A DNA stretch of 64,000 nt from Owenia fusiformis (taxonomy: Eukaryota > Annelida > Polychaeta > Sabellida > Oweniidae): contig CAIIXF020000010.1 of the NCBI GenBank assembly GCA_903813345.2, positions 21,961,181 to 22,025,180 on the forward strand. Direction: 5' to 3'. The translations under genes and the position numbers were made by a program. Positions 47,671-60,400 of this stretch are shown here, piece by piece; positions within the stretch are counted from its first letter, which is position 1; every line of letters starts with the position of its first letter. The notes below the pieces were generated by a model, which saw nothing but the letters and a program-made list of their open reading frames with translations, was not told the origin of the DNA and made no database searches.

Positions 47671-50264
47671 TAGTATGAATGATATTATGTGTTTAATAAG
47701 AAAAAGATAATGGTCTTTGCTACTGCATCTTTGATTAGATTTTACTGTGTATTGCCCGGGAAGAATATACTTGTAATACAGTTTTTGTTAATCATAGACA
47801 CAATTAATGTATTAAGTGCACTCTTGTGATCAATGTATCACATCAAGATTCAAGGCCTATTTTACACAAATTGTTCATTAGTGCTTACTCTATTATGCGA
47901 AGAGCAAAGCAACCCTTTATTTACAGCCTTGTTAGTAGGATAGGTGCAGATAGAAGGTAATACTGACATCTTTACTATCAGTATATTTGTATCAGAAGAA
48001 ACTGCGTGTTAAAAACTATGACCTGCTTTTACCGAACTAAACATGAACAGTTTCTAACAATAGTCATTGTGATCTACTTCCGTTAAATTTTGTTGGACTT
48101 CAACTCATGTTTTTGTGTCTGTCATAGAACTTGTTTTGTGTTGCAGTATACGTATGTCCTATGTTTCCGTGACAATAGTTTATCCGCACCAGACAATGAA
48201 TGGTAGACAGTTCGGAAAGTAACTTTGAAAATCTTTATCAAGATGACATTGATTTTTAAAATTTCTTAATTTAATTTCTCGAATGCATGAATATGAAACA
48301 ATACTGAAAAATGTCTAAAAATATATTGAAGCATAATTTGCTTGAAGAATTCAAATAGAAAAAGTGCTAAAGGTGGTTTCATCCAAACATCACATAAACT
48401 CATTGGAAATGTTCATAAGCAGTTTAGTACATGTTCTTTATATTATGTTAATTCGCCACTAAAACAGGCAACACATTTTTAAAGATTTACAGTGATTCTA
48501 TGGTTTCTTGATTCTATAATTGGACAATATTGATATATACATACAACATGGAGTTATTCTCCATTCTCTTCGCTCTGTCCATTTTAATTCACATTTTGTG
48601 AGGTTTAGTACAGAATTATCCATGACAAAAACAGTTTAATAGATTTATTCACATGATTGAGATACAGTTAAAGAAGATATTTTGAAAGATTGCTATATAA
48701 TGAATTTACCTTAATTTGTTTAAATATGTTTCCAAATGTTACTGTGGGAGTGTGATGTTTGGTTTGAGTATAGTAATAGTCATCCAATGTTTGTTGATTA
48801 TATGTCAGTGCAATTAAAGATGGTGCCTAATTGAGAGTTTGCAACTGGTTTATATGATAGAACTTAAAGGTAGGCAGGGTGGAATGAGTAGGCTAACTTA
48901 TCCCACAAATGAATGAAAAATTGCACAAGTGATATTAGGAGGGGGGGGGGTGGAGCTATACATTTAAAGAGAACTTGTATGTGAATGCGTCAAATTATGT
49001 TCATCTAGAGATAAGTTCCCCTCGGTACTTGACTATAATAATGACTAGTGAATGACTAGTATAAAAAACCAATGGAGGCAGAAATCTTACATGTTCAACA
49101 CTAGTTGTCTTAATATGCAGTTTAACCTTCTTATGATTAATACTTGTGAATCCAGATATTGATTGGCTCTTTTTGATAACTGTAAATCCTCAGCATTAAG
49201 GTTTTTGGTCATATTTTATTGTAACTTTGTTCTAGACTGTATTGTAAACATGTTGAGTGAGTATTCAAGTTTAATATTTGGCTATCAAGTTTCCATATGA
49301 ATATGATTGTTCATTGTCGTTTTGTTACTCTCTGTTTGGGACTTGCAAACTTTCTGAAGTGATTTGTGTAAGTGGTCAATAGTGAGCTGGATGAGATCAT
49401 ACAGTGTAGTATAGCTCATTTATCGACTGGGTAATCAGTCAGCAAAATCTCCGCTTCAGTGTGAATATTGTGCATAAGTCATAATAGACAGCCAGTCAAA
49501 AAAATCAGCACAATTTGAAGATCCAAACTTTTCTTAAGATTCAAATTCAATCCGAAAACTTAAACATTGCAGTTTTGGTAATAAGAAAGGAAGATTTAGT
49601 TATGCCTTGATATTTTTATTAAAAGGGAGATGTTATGCATGTTTATTTCTTTACATACCAGCTGGAAGATGTTAACTCATATTTAAGGTGCTGTTGAATA
49701 TTTAGCTGGATGGTATACAAATTTTTAGAAAATTGGTGAAAGTGGTGATTCTGAATGGAAACCCCAAATTTAATAAGTTCAAAAATGGTATTTTGAACTT
49801 GATTGGAAACAGTCCTGTATTATATTATGCTACTTCTACTACTGCTACTCAAATTATTACTGTTATTTTAATTTATGAATGACCATTAAAGCATGAGAAA
49901 TAGCTATTCTGTGTTTAACAGGATACCCAGTCAGATAAGCTCATACCAATTTCACATGGCAATATAATATTATCACTCTTAAAGTATGTCTTGAGATGCT
50001 GGGTGGGGTAATGGTGAAAAAGATTGATTTTGACAGATGCAGGGGAACACTAGGGAGGCAAGACTTTTTGGCAAGCTTGGTAAATTATAATAGGGTGAAC
50101 ATTTTGAATTTGCCATATTTTTACATGTTTGTATAATTGAATTATCAAATGAATTTTTATGATCAATCTATGGTCTAAATAAAGAAACATAAACATGTAT
50201 ACCAAATTAGACAATAAAGGCAACTCGTAAAAGGAGGTCATAAGTGACACTCTTTTTGACCATA

Positions 50265-51152
50265 CGAGGGGTGATCAATAAGTAATGGACGCTTTTTTAC
50301 ACGGATGCTTTTTATAGACCAATACCTTCAATTTTCTTACCAGTGATACATCATTCAATTATCTATCAACTCTGAAGATTTGAAAACAAAACATGTAATA
50401 TATTTTGATCTTTATTTCCATGAAGGAGCTATTTTAGCTTGTTTAACATGCAACCCAGTTGAATGCAGGCTGAACAAAACAAACCATTATGGTCATGAAT
50501 TACCCCATTTTGCTATGCCATAGTTGATTTTGAATATTTTATCATCACTATGTGCTACATGTACACAATTCCTCATTGCGTCCCTTCTCTATAGAAATAA
50601 GTAGTATAGGAATAAATAAGTCACATGTGGACAGATGTAGGCAGATCTGGACACTATGGTGCATTGGCCAAGGGCTCAATTTTGAGGTCCATGGATATTG
50701 TTTTCTGAACATTTTGAGATCTGTGGGCAGGTACATTGTCCATATGGAGTAGGGTGTTCCCTTCTCTCACCAACCCCTTCTTCTACAATGCTTCCTCAAA
50801 TTGGCCTGCAAACCCCGACCATACAACACGCTGACATCACAATACTTACTGTTTGTGTGTTACCAGTCAGCAAAATATTTTTAACAACACAACACTTGTT
50901 GCATATAAAAAAAGTTTAAATCTTACTGAAATTTGCCAAACTGGCTAAAAACTGAATATGTGACGTAAATGTCGGTCCCGGGGTACATGTACTTCCTTCA
51001 CGGAAATAAGGATATATCAACATGTATTGTATATTTTGTCTTCAAATCTTCACGATTGATAGATAATTGAATGATGTATCACTGGTAAGAAAATCAAAGG
51101 GATTGGTCCATATCTGTGTAAAAAAGCGTCCATTACTTATTTATCACCCCTC
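50265..51152. mobile_element. Mariner-type element, ~0.9 kb
   Basis: Near-perfect 36-bp terminal inverted repeats: GAGGGGTGATCAATAAGTAA continuing to TGGACGCTTTTTTA at the left, complement at the right. Inner subterminal blocks (ATTCAATTATCTATCAA, ACCAGTGATACATCATT) also pair. The interior (about 50550-50920) has only broken frames. A short minus-strand patch vaguely recalls the SPDL..D segment of mariner transposase, too weak to claim. Confidence 0.75.
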
Positions 51153-52559
51153 ATGCATAAGTCATTGAACTTCTTATAAGTAACATTCTTAATTCTGATT
51201 TTTGAATAATATATTTGCAGAAAAAGTTTAGTGAAATTCATGTAGACTAGAAGGTGGATTCACATTGCTGCATATGCCAGTTTGAAAATATGAAATGCTG
51301 ACTGAGGCTCTAAATAAACCAAAAAAGTTTTGTGGTCAGTCCTCTTTACAGGACGTTCATAGTTCTTCAATAAGTGCTTCATATAAAATTGTTGCCATTA
51401 TAGATTGGTCCACAATACTGAAATGAAAAAGCATTTCAAAATTGCCTCAACTCCAAAAGGACTCCTTTGAGGAATGCCTTTTCAAATGATTTTAGTTTTG
51501 CTTCATGCAGTTGTGGGAGATTATTTTGTAAGAAAAATAAATCACTTATAAATCATGTGCATGGTTTAGGATCATGATTGCATCCTAAAAACAAGTATGT
51601 TTTTGAAGGTTCTAGTGTGCTGAGTACTAACTGACTATGTCCAGCATTTTCAATGATGTGAGAATCATATTATCATTTGTAAATATGTTCATTTCTTCAT
51701 TTCATTTATTTATTTATAATGTTACGTCCCATCTATGAATCCAAAAGTAGTTTTATTACAAATACATATTTTTGTTATATTGTAAAGTAAAATCATTGTC
51801 TTTTACATGTTTAAAATGTATATACTTGTAAATAAAAATGTAGATAAATGTAGACCTTTTATAGTGTATAAAATGCCTGTAATTTAGTTGAACTATGAAG
51901 AGTTCTTTTTTATGAAATACATCATGATGAATTAAATTATATATGAAATGTGTTTTTTTATTCTTATTTTTATCAATCTAGTGATACCCATACCATTAAA
52001 ATAATTTAGTCCACCATAAGAGAAACAGCCATTACTTTAAGGCCAAAATTGTTGAAAAAACATGATTGGAGTCCTCATTTGTTCTACTTTTATGTGATGG
52101 CACATTATAAATTGAAAACTGTTCAAAACAAGACCCCTTAAGAGAAAATGCCCCACCCTTGTCTTGATATTTGAAAGACCTCTAAAAACTTCACACTTTG
52201 AGCCCTTACAAATAATTTGATTTAACTTGTGACTTTTCAAGTGTATTTATATAATCCACTGAATCCTCCATTTTGCAATACAGAAACAGATACGCTATTG
52301 TACACACTTGGCTAATAGCCAACTTCAAATATTAGACAATTTTATTTGTTTATTTAATTAATCATAGAATAAAATTAATATAATTTCTCCCTACTACATG
52401 GATTTCACTAAAATTGATTTACACAGTTCAACTCAAAATTCAAAATCCCAAAGTTTGATATGTTACACGGGGTATTTCTGACCAGTATCAGTGATGCTGA
52501 TATTATTTAGTAGTAAACAATTTGTTTATTTGATCCTTGATGTACAAGTGGAAACCCCT

Positions 52560-52788
52560 TACATGTATAAGGTCAGCCATCTTGGGGAAAGTGTCGGATT
52601 TTCATTGACTCGAAACAGTACACAAATAATCTCTGGGGTACTCTGTATCTCAACACACAACAGTTTAGCAAAAGATTTCCAAATGAACGCCAAGATTCAA
52701 AAGGGAAAGAAAGTGAAACAAGCTGCTCGTTGATTTTAGTATCCAACTTGGGACACCGGCAGCATCCCTTGTCAACAGTGACTGATCG
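52560..52788 (+). promoter_or_regulatory. GATAD2: Possible GATAD2 promoter and noncoding first exon
   Basis: A local rise in CpG density with GTCAGCCATCTTGGGGAAAG (YY1/initiator-like CCATCTTG) is followed, about 200 bp later, by a good donor ATCG|GTGAGT at 52788/52789. Upstream of the GATAD2 start codon, TTTCTAAG at 54430-54437 could serve as the matching acceptor. This is inference from position and motifs only. Confidence 0.35.
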
Positions 52789-54234
52789 GTGAGTAAAAAA
52801 ATGATTGATTTCGTGATCGATTTCCAATGTATCGAATTATATGGATTATTTCAGATGTTCGGTAGAAAAGGCTTATTGGAATGCAATTCTGTTAATGTTA
52901 ATTGTTATAATTGAAGTATTATTATGACATAATCGGCGTTTGATTAGTGATATGCTCCATTGAGGTTTATGATTATGCCAAGGGGCCTTTCAAAATTGGT
53001 TAACAGACAAAGGGAAGTTCGATAAATAAAACAAGATTACAAGTGATATATCGCATTTAACTACTTGTAAATAGTATCACATGTGTCTTGAAAGTCTTCT
53101 CATTAGGATGAAATGATGAGCTTTGAAGTTTGAGTAAGTTTAGCAGGTAAGATTTGTTCGGGAAGTTTTGCATGTTTCCTGCCATTGTCCCAGAAAATTT
53201 TGGTTTGTAGGGATGTTTCATTTGATATTTGAATTTACTTGATCAAAGATTGTCACTGTCACACATGAATATAAAATCATATAGAGTAAATTCTATACTA
53301 AACTGACCACATTTGCAAAAATTTCATCGTAATTTTTGTGCCATAAGCACTTGTTCTTGAAGATTATATTTGTGACCCTTGGAAATCAAATGGTTAATCT
53401 TTTATACATGTATGCATAGCTTGGTCATTCATTTTGTGTCGATACTGATTTCTTTGTCTATGTATGCTCCACAGGTAACTATATAAATCTAGATGTTATT
53501 ACCAAATACAAATTTACTTAATCCTTTGAAGAAAGATGAATCTTGGAAAGGGAAAATCATGGATTACTTATCAGATTCTATATATACTTTCGCATAATTT
53601 AATTGGATGTACGCCATTTGCATGGAATGTGATATTGACTGAAGGTCATGCAGTGGCATGTGTGCTAAAGTCTGATAGGCTCAAGCATATTACATATTAA
53701 AAATCTTTATTTTAGAGGGTGGGAGGGTGGCTATAAGACTTTGTATAGTGATAATTATTTGGCATAATTGATTCTTATGTTCTATTAATGTATCTTAGGC
53801 TTATAGACATTTTAAATTAAGAATGACAATAATAGAAGATGGAGAAATTGTGTAAGCTGTAATATTAGATCTAAAATGAAAATGTTAGTTCAAATTTCCC
53901 GCTTTTACTCTGTGAAGGAGGCTAGAATAGGAATATGGCTTGTTTACAAGAACAGATTAGTTATAAGATTTCTTCCCATGTTTGACTGAACAAGTGTGTA
54001 GATGACAAATCACATTGGAAAATGGGAGATTTCTGTTACATGACACAAAGTTTGATACAAACGTTGAATACTGTAAACCTTGTAAAATTCAATTTGCTAA
54101 AATTAAATGTTACAAACCATTTGATAGCTACATACCTCTTGACTTCTACTGGAAAATAGCTATTTACTATGTTGCTATGTTTGTGAAAACAGTTAAAAGT
54201 CTCCCAACTTTTTTATGGCATCCTTTTGTTGGTT

Positions 54235-54295
54235 GGTGTCTGTAACAAATGGCAGGTGGTGATTTTTTGCATGTCAATGCCTTGTTAAATTATTT
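54235..54295 (+). repeat. Dispersed ~50-bp repeat, copy 4
   Basis: GTCTGTAACAAATGGCAGGT then GGTGATTTTTTGCATGTCAA and TGCCTTGTT. Same core and length as copies 1-3. It lies 150 bp before the GATAD2 start codon. Confidence 0.7.
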
Positions 54296-54444
54296 TTACC
54301 ATAATCAAAATATGGCAGATGAGAATGAAATGTTTATCGTTAATGCAATTCATGAGAACTTTGTCTTAATAATATACAATGATCGGGCAATCGTGCTTTA
54401 AATATAGAAATGAAAATTGTAAATTTGTATTTCTAAGGTGTAAT

Positions 54445-57400
54445 ATGGCGGAAAGTGTGACTGTCGGAAAGCGTCCCAGGGAGGAAGACTCTGAGCCATT
54501 AAGTAATGGAGATACAGAAATAGAAATGCCTTTGAAAAAGTAAGTATTACCATCTAAATATGAATGAAGCATTGAATATGGAATTAAGCAGATTGTGAGA
54601 ATGTGTTAACTTAAAACAGATAGTGGCCAATGATAAAGAATTACAGTGCTTTAAATTCTTAGAAATTTGTTGTTACCAATGTTGGGTATACGTAACATCT
54701 ACCACTCAATGGAAATAATCATATTCACTTTTATCTTACTTTTTGAAAATGCTACATTGTAGTTGTCTTATATATCACAACCACCAAGTGATGGCATAGT
54801 GTAAATTGTTATAACTACATTTTTGTGAGCAGCATTTGCAACAGTCTGTGTCAGAATCTGTAACGATTGTTACTTTCTAATTGTAACCATTTGCAGGTGG
54901 TGCTGTTTTTCATCTCAATTCAATTGATTGAAATAATTACTATAGTAGAATATTAAATGTATTTGAAAATAGATAGTCCAAAGGTTGCAAGATAAGTTTC
55001 AAATTCCCATCCAGATGCAGACTGCTTTTGAGGTAATAGGTCCAAACAGATTTTCAACAGTGTGAATCTAACTCTCATGTTATGATATTCATCACATCTT
55101 TCTTTTATATATAACAATAAATGAAGAAAATTAAGATTATGATTTCTTATGAAGTTATGATTAAGAGATTTGTGCAAATCCCATTTCTCCTTATTTCTGG
55201 TTTGTGCAGCTAAAAGAAGATATAACATTTATATGTGACCACCAATAATTTGTGGCAATGTTATTGGCATGGTAAACAGTAGAAAATTTGAAACTAGCCC
55301 AAAATTCACCCATTTTAAAGAGAGAATCAGATATAGCGAGCAGGCTAAACAAAAAATTGTTTCAATTTAAGAATATTTTTGGCTCATGTCATTCCTTGTC
55401 ATGTCTATTTTCTAAAAATCACAAAAGTGCATACTTTATTCCAGGAAAACTAAAGATTTTTACAATAATGTATTATTTTTTCTATAAGAATGGTTACCAT
55501 TCTTATTATTTGGGAGAATTTAAACATTTTTGCACTTTGAATCATTAATAACTTCACCAATTTATAACATATTGTGAATCTTTTGGGAGATATTGTATTT
55601 GATATTGTAAGGAATAGATTGATAGGTCAATCATACATGTTGCTTGTAATTTTGTCACCCCCTATAGATCAGATTCTGCCTAAAATCCAGTTGTATTACG
55701 CAGTTTAGAATATGAAAAACCATAAGAATAAAGATTTACTATATTTCACAGACATATTAGGTAAAATGACAATATATACCATAGCTAGTCCTATATATAT
55801 CCTTTCTAGTAAATCAGTTACTTTTAATCAAAAAATATCATGTGAATATAGCATGTATTCCATATATATGATGATGTCAGTTTTTACAGAGCATGCTCGA
55901 TATTATAATATATGTTTAAGTTGGTGTGTACATACACAATATCTGCACTATGCAGAGGCCCCTTGCAGTTTGTGATATTTTGTCTTAGATTAACACCCCA
56001 TCGCTAGTTCACAATCAGAAACATTGAGTTTACTGTGTTCAGTGTTCAATACTTTAGATTTTCAATTCAATTGATCACCCAACGACATATGTCTTGCTAA
56101 TTACTCTGAGTTAATTTGTAAATTTGGGTGATATCGTCCCCAAGTCAAATTTGCAAGGTGCCTTACTTGCATCAGTATCATATAAGGCCTATAAGCTATA
56201 GAGGAGAACAGAGCCCTTCTCCAGTGAAATCAATACATTGATTGCATATATGTATAAGTGTGCATTTGAAAGCATTGACAAGCCTGCATGGATATAATGA
56301 TTAAAATAAACCCTTGCAATTAAGCGCCTGTCTCTACAATGAATGTTATGTGAGGTCAATTAAAATTAAATTAAATTCATGAATATCTTCTGCATTGTGT
56401 TATAATAGTATAAGTGCTCACAGGCTTTTCTGTACTACCTAGGTTATTTCATAAATGTGTATATTTTGAAAGAGTAATTGTTCTTTGTCGTCAATAGCAA
56501 CAAGGCTCTCTATGAATAACTGCACAAAACCTGCTCTAAAGAGCATATTATAGGTAGGCTTTGACTTAAAAACTGTATATTGCAGATAGAGATTAAAACA
56601 ACCTTGACGTCATGGGTTATCTTTAAAATGATTTGATTTTAAGATGTTTTTTGTTTGTTTTATATTTGAGATTACAATGAAATGTAATGAAGATTGATTG
56701 TTTACTTATTTTCAAACTGAACCTCAACTCGTCCCCAAAAATAGGGAAAATTCTATTGAATCTAAATTTTATTTTGCACCCATGTTTTTGTTTGGGTGCA
56801 AATAGATTTCCAACTTGGTGCAGTCATTTCCAAATTGTAACTGGTTGAAGCATGGGATTGGTCCAATGAGCACTCCAGATATATTTACAGGGTGATCCAA
56901 AAAGTGAACCCTTGTAACGAGCTATATCTGGGTTATTACCCACATTAATAGGTTAATATTCTCACATGTTTAAGAGGAAGGTCTTTTCACTCAGACTTAA
57001 ATCTTGCAGAAGTGACATGGCATTGACAGACAGACCATGATTATTAGATGATGTATTCAATCCATGATCTACCGTTCTGGATAACTCAAAAAAAAATTCC
57101 TTTTAATGCATTGGAAATATAAAATACCCCTAGATATCCTGGATAAAGAAGTGAAATTCAACATTCGCATTGCAGCAGTCACTCTATTTTAACTTAATTT
57201 GGTAGCTGTTTTAATTTGGCGGATCTATCAAATTGTTAAAGTCCGCCAAATTAAGTAGCACTAAATTCAATATTTCAATTGTAAATTTGTATAGTATATA
57301 CATTTCAATATTGCACAAATCCACCAAAATAAGTAGCGCTAAATTTCAAGTAAAAGTACAGTATCTAGGACATTCATGGAGCATGGATTGAGCACACCTT

Positions 57401-60400
57401 CTATTAATCAGGCATGTCTCTTGATGCCATGTAACTTCTGCAAGATTTAAGACTGAATAACATTTATGGTACTTATAAAATCTTTAGACCTTCCTTTACA
57501 GTCAATATGGTACAACGAAAATGGGACTTCTGCGCATGTTAAAATTTTTCGTCAAAACTCAACTTTTGTTCAAGTTGATACGATTGTCTTTCGAACTAGA
57601 GACTTACCTCATTCGAAAGATCATAAAAGACTTTATCTATACTGAAAATCTTAGATCCAAACATAGTAGAATACGCCGTCAGTCCGCATTTGATTTTTTG
57701 AAGTGAGTTTCATAGATCGTCAGATTTCTCCGACTGATATTGGATTATCTCAAATTGGTTCGTTTATAAATACGAATTTCTTTTCCGTTGTAAGGCGCAT
57801 GCGCAAAATTGATTTATAAAACGTTATTGGTTGATGGTTTTTCTCCTGAGCATGCGTGAAGTCTGATGACACTTATGACGAAGACCGGAGCAAACATTAC
57901 TAGCTCTAGAACGAAATTCCAAGATTCAGATCATTTCGCGGTGTTTGCTAAGCGTGTATACGTGAATGACAAGCTGTTTTGAGTAGATCAGGTACCTGTT
58001 TTAGACAAAACATTGATTTAGCTTGACATTGATGTGCTCATTGGCACTTTTGAGCATGTTAATACAAGTTTTTACACTCTTAGCATGAGACGGGTTTTCG
58101 AAAAATCTGTTATCTGATTCACTCGATTATCGTATGGATATGTATTCCTGCTGACATTTCAACACCACATCACATAGAATTACGATGCAGAATGATAATA
58201 AAACACAAAACAACGACTAAATTCCACTTGTTATTTCACAGGAGGTAAAAATGCAAACTGCCTAGATTCTTTGTAAGGGTCGTCAGACATCGGATTGGCC
58301 GCCATATTTGAAATGAAAATATCACTAAATAGAGGTCTGCGCATGTCTCAACATTTCGACTGTTTAAAACATGTGAGAATTTAGTCCGTTAATGCAAGTA
58401 ATAATTGAGATATAGCTTGTTGCAAGGGTTCACTTTTTTGGACCATCCTGTATATATTTAAGTTTTTAGTAATTTAACTGCTGCTAAAGTATAGGTAAAT
58501 AAATGATCTATCTTCGAAGTAATGTAAAATACCGAATGTCAGATCCTTAGAATTGAATATATTACTGGACCAAGCAGCTTGAATTAAGGGCAGTCGTTGT
58601 ACTGATGAAAACATACATTATTATTATATACCCAATATGTAACACTAATCCTGATTGGTCAATACCTAGTCACGTGTTCCGAAATAGATTTACTATTTCC
58701 CTCGGAAAGTTATATTCCCTCAAATGTGACGTCAGCGGGAATATACATTTGAACTATTGCCCGCTGACGTCACAATTGCAACTTCTATTACCCTTGGAAA
58801 CGTCTGCGCATCATCACTGCGCAGACGAAAAACAGAAAAATGGATTGAATTTGTCAAGTGAGAGTCTCAGAGGCAAAAATTTCTGTTGAGCATCTGATGA
58901 TGTCACAGCTTATAATGCTAACAATGGACCCGGGGAGGGGGCTTTCTAAGCCTTTTTGGCCTTCGCAGAGGAAACGGGACAAGAGTCAGTATAGGGTATA
59001 TAATAAAACAAATAGTGACTGCCTAATTTCGAGCAATAGTGTAAATGATTTCCCCTTGGGAATATCCTCTACAATGTACTATTCCCTCAGCCTGCGACTT
59101 CGGGAATAGTACATTGTAGAGGATATTCCCTCGGGGAAATAATTTACACTATTGCCCTCAATGGCAGTCACTATTTGTATACTAGTGTTTTTAATATTGC
59201 CCTTTGTGACTTTGTATCAGCTCTCACTTTCAGAAAATTTATATCAACTTTGTTTCATTTGGGACATGATAGAATAAACTGTAAGAACTGATAAAAGAAT
59301 AATGAAATTCAGATTGTACAAACTACATGTTCTATACTGTGTAAATATGTAGATACATGTATATTTGCAGAATGGTTACCGAAAGTAATGTGAATGTATA
59401 AACAGAAGGTTGCTATATTTAGCTAACACCCTCCCTTCCTTCTTTTAATACTTGAACTGAGTAATGATTTCCTTTAAAAAATTCAAAATCAAATTCATAC
59501 AATGAGATCCTGCTTAGGAAAATGAAACAGCCACCACAATAATTTCAAAACTGAACTATGTTGAATTGTATTGATACAAATTAAACTAAAAATAACATTA
59601 AATCTGACATAATTTTTTTGTAAGAGCCCCCAGTCATATATGCATTATAACCTTAGTCTCTCTGCTGTGATATTTATTGATTTCTTAAAGCAGCCATTTT
59701 ATATTTCTGTTACCATATGTTAACCTGTCTTCTGTCATTTGTCCTAAGTAAATATATTGTTGCATTAATTATTTTCTCTATAAATGTAATTATATGCAAG
59801 GGTAGGGCTATTTTGAATCCAGAGCAATACAAGTTTAAAGTATTTTTAAGTAAATGCTCAAATCAGTCATATTAGGCTTGAAATGCACAAGTAATGAAGC
59901 AGCGTGATACCTCAATGTCAAATGTATTATGCTATATCAAGGACAATAAATTTCAATCTAAAGCAAAGTGATGCAAAGAGAACAAAACAGCAGAACGAAA
60001 ACCCTGAATGTCAGTTTTGTTTATCCTAGGATTAAAATCTGAAGTATGAATCATTTAAAAATACATCACATGAAACTTTAAGTAGATTACTTTGTTCCTC
60101 TTCGGGTCGGTCTAGGTCCCCTTTTCATGAACAGAGGGGAAATAGGCCCAATGGGAGGTGTATGGTTTTCTTATACCTTATTTTCTAGACTTATTACATC
60201 TCACATTTGAATGGGTTTAAGCAGTGCGCGAAATAGACGTCCGACATCGGCCATTGGCCTGACAAAATTATAGATGGCTTGTTTTGATAAAAACACCCAG
60301 ACATTTTGGCCTGCTAGACATTTGTGGCATTCGTTAGATTGCCCATGAATAGAACTTACATATCAGTCCGGAAATCCTCCGAATTCCCTGCGTTTTTGGC

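Larger units (their letters stand above)
45541..54444. other. MAU2 3' region and intergenic space before GATAD2
   Basis: No coding exon was found. The nearest AATAAA after the MAU2 stop is at 45585-45590. A cluster near 51832, followed by T-rich sequence, could be a distal site if the 3' UTR is several kilobases long. Mariner-like elements lie at 46624-47670 and 50265-51152. Nothing specific was seen in 47700-50260 apart from a poly-G run near 48945. A possible noncoding first exon of GATAD2 is at about 52560-52788, and a dispersed repeat at 54235-54295. Confidence 0.55.
56888..58450. mobile_element. Mariner-type foldback with nested MITEs
   Basis: Ends CAGGGTGATCCAAAAAGTGA / ...AGTTCACTTTTTTGGACCATCCTG-type complement over about 42 bp, flanked by TA (56886-56887, 58451-58452). 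Inner arms also pair (ATTCAATCCATGATCTACC against GGAGCATGGATTGAGCAC). The 57185-57365 and 57499-58362 elements sit inside it, so it is the oldest of the three. Confidence 0.75.

Noticed and set aside
50548-50752. Mariner transposase remnant
   Set aside because: Only a very weak resemblance in a broken minus-strand frame; not enough to annotate as a pseudogene.
52491-52827. Overlapping open frames on both strands near 52.6 kb as a small gene
   Set aside because: No protein-family features; the patch fits a promoter or noncoding exon better.
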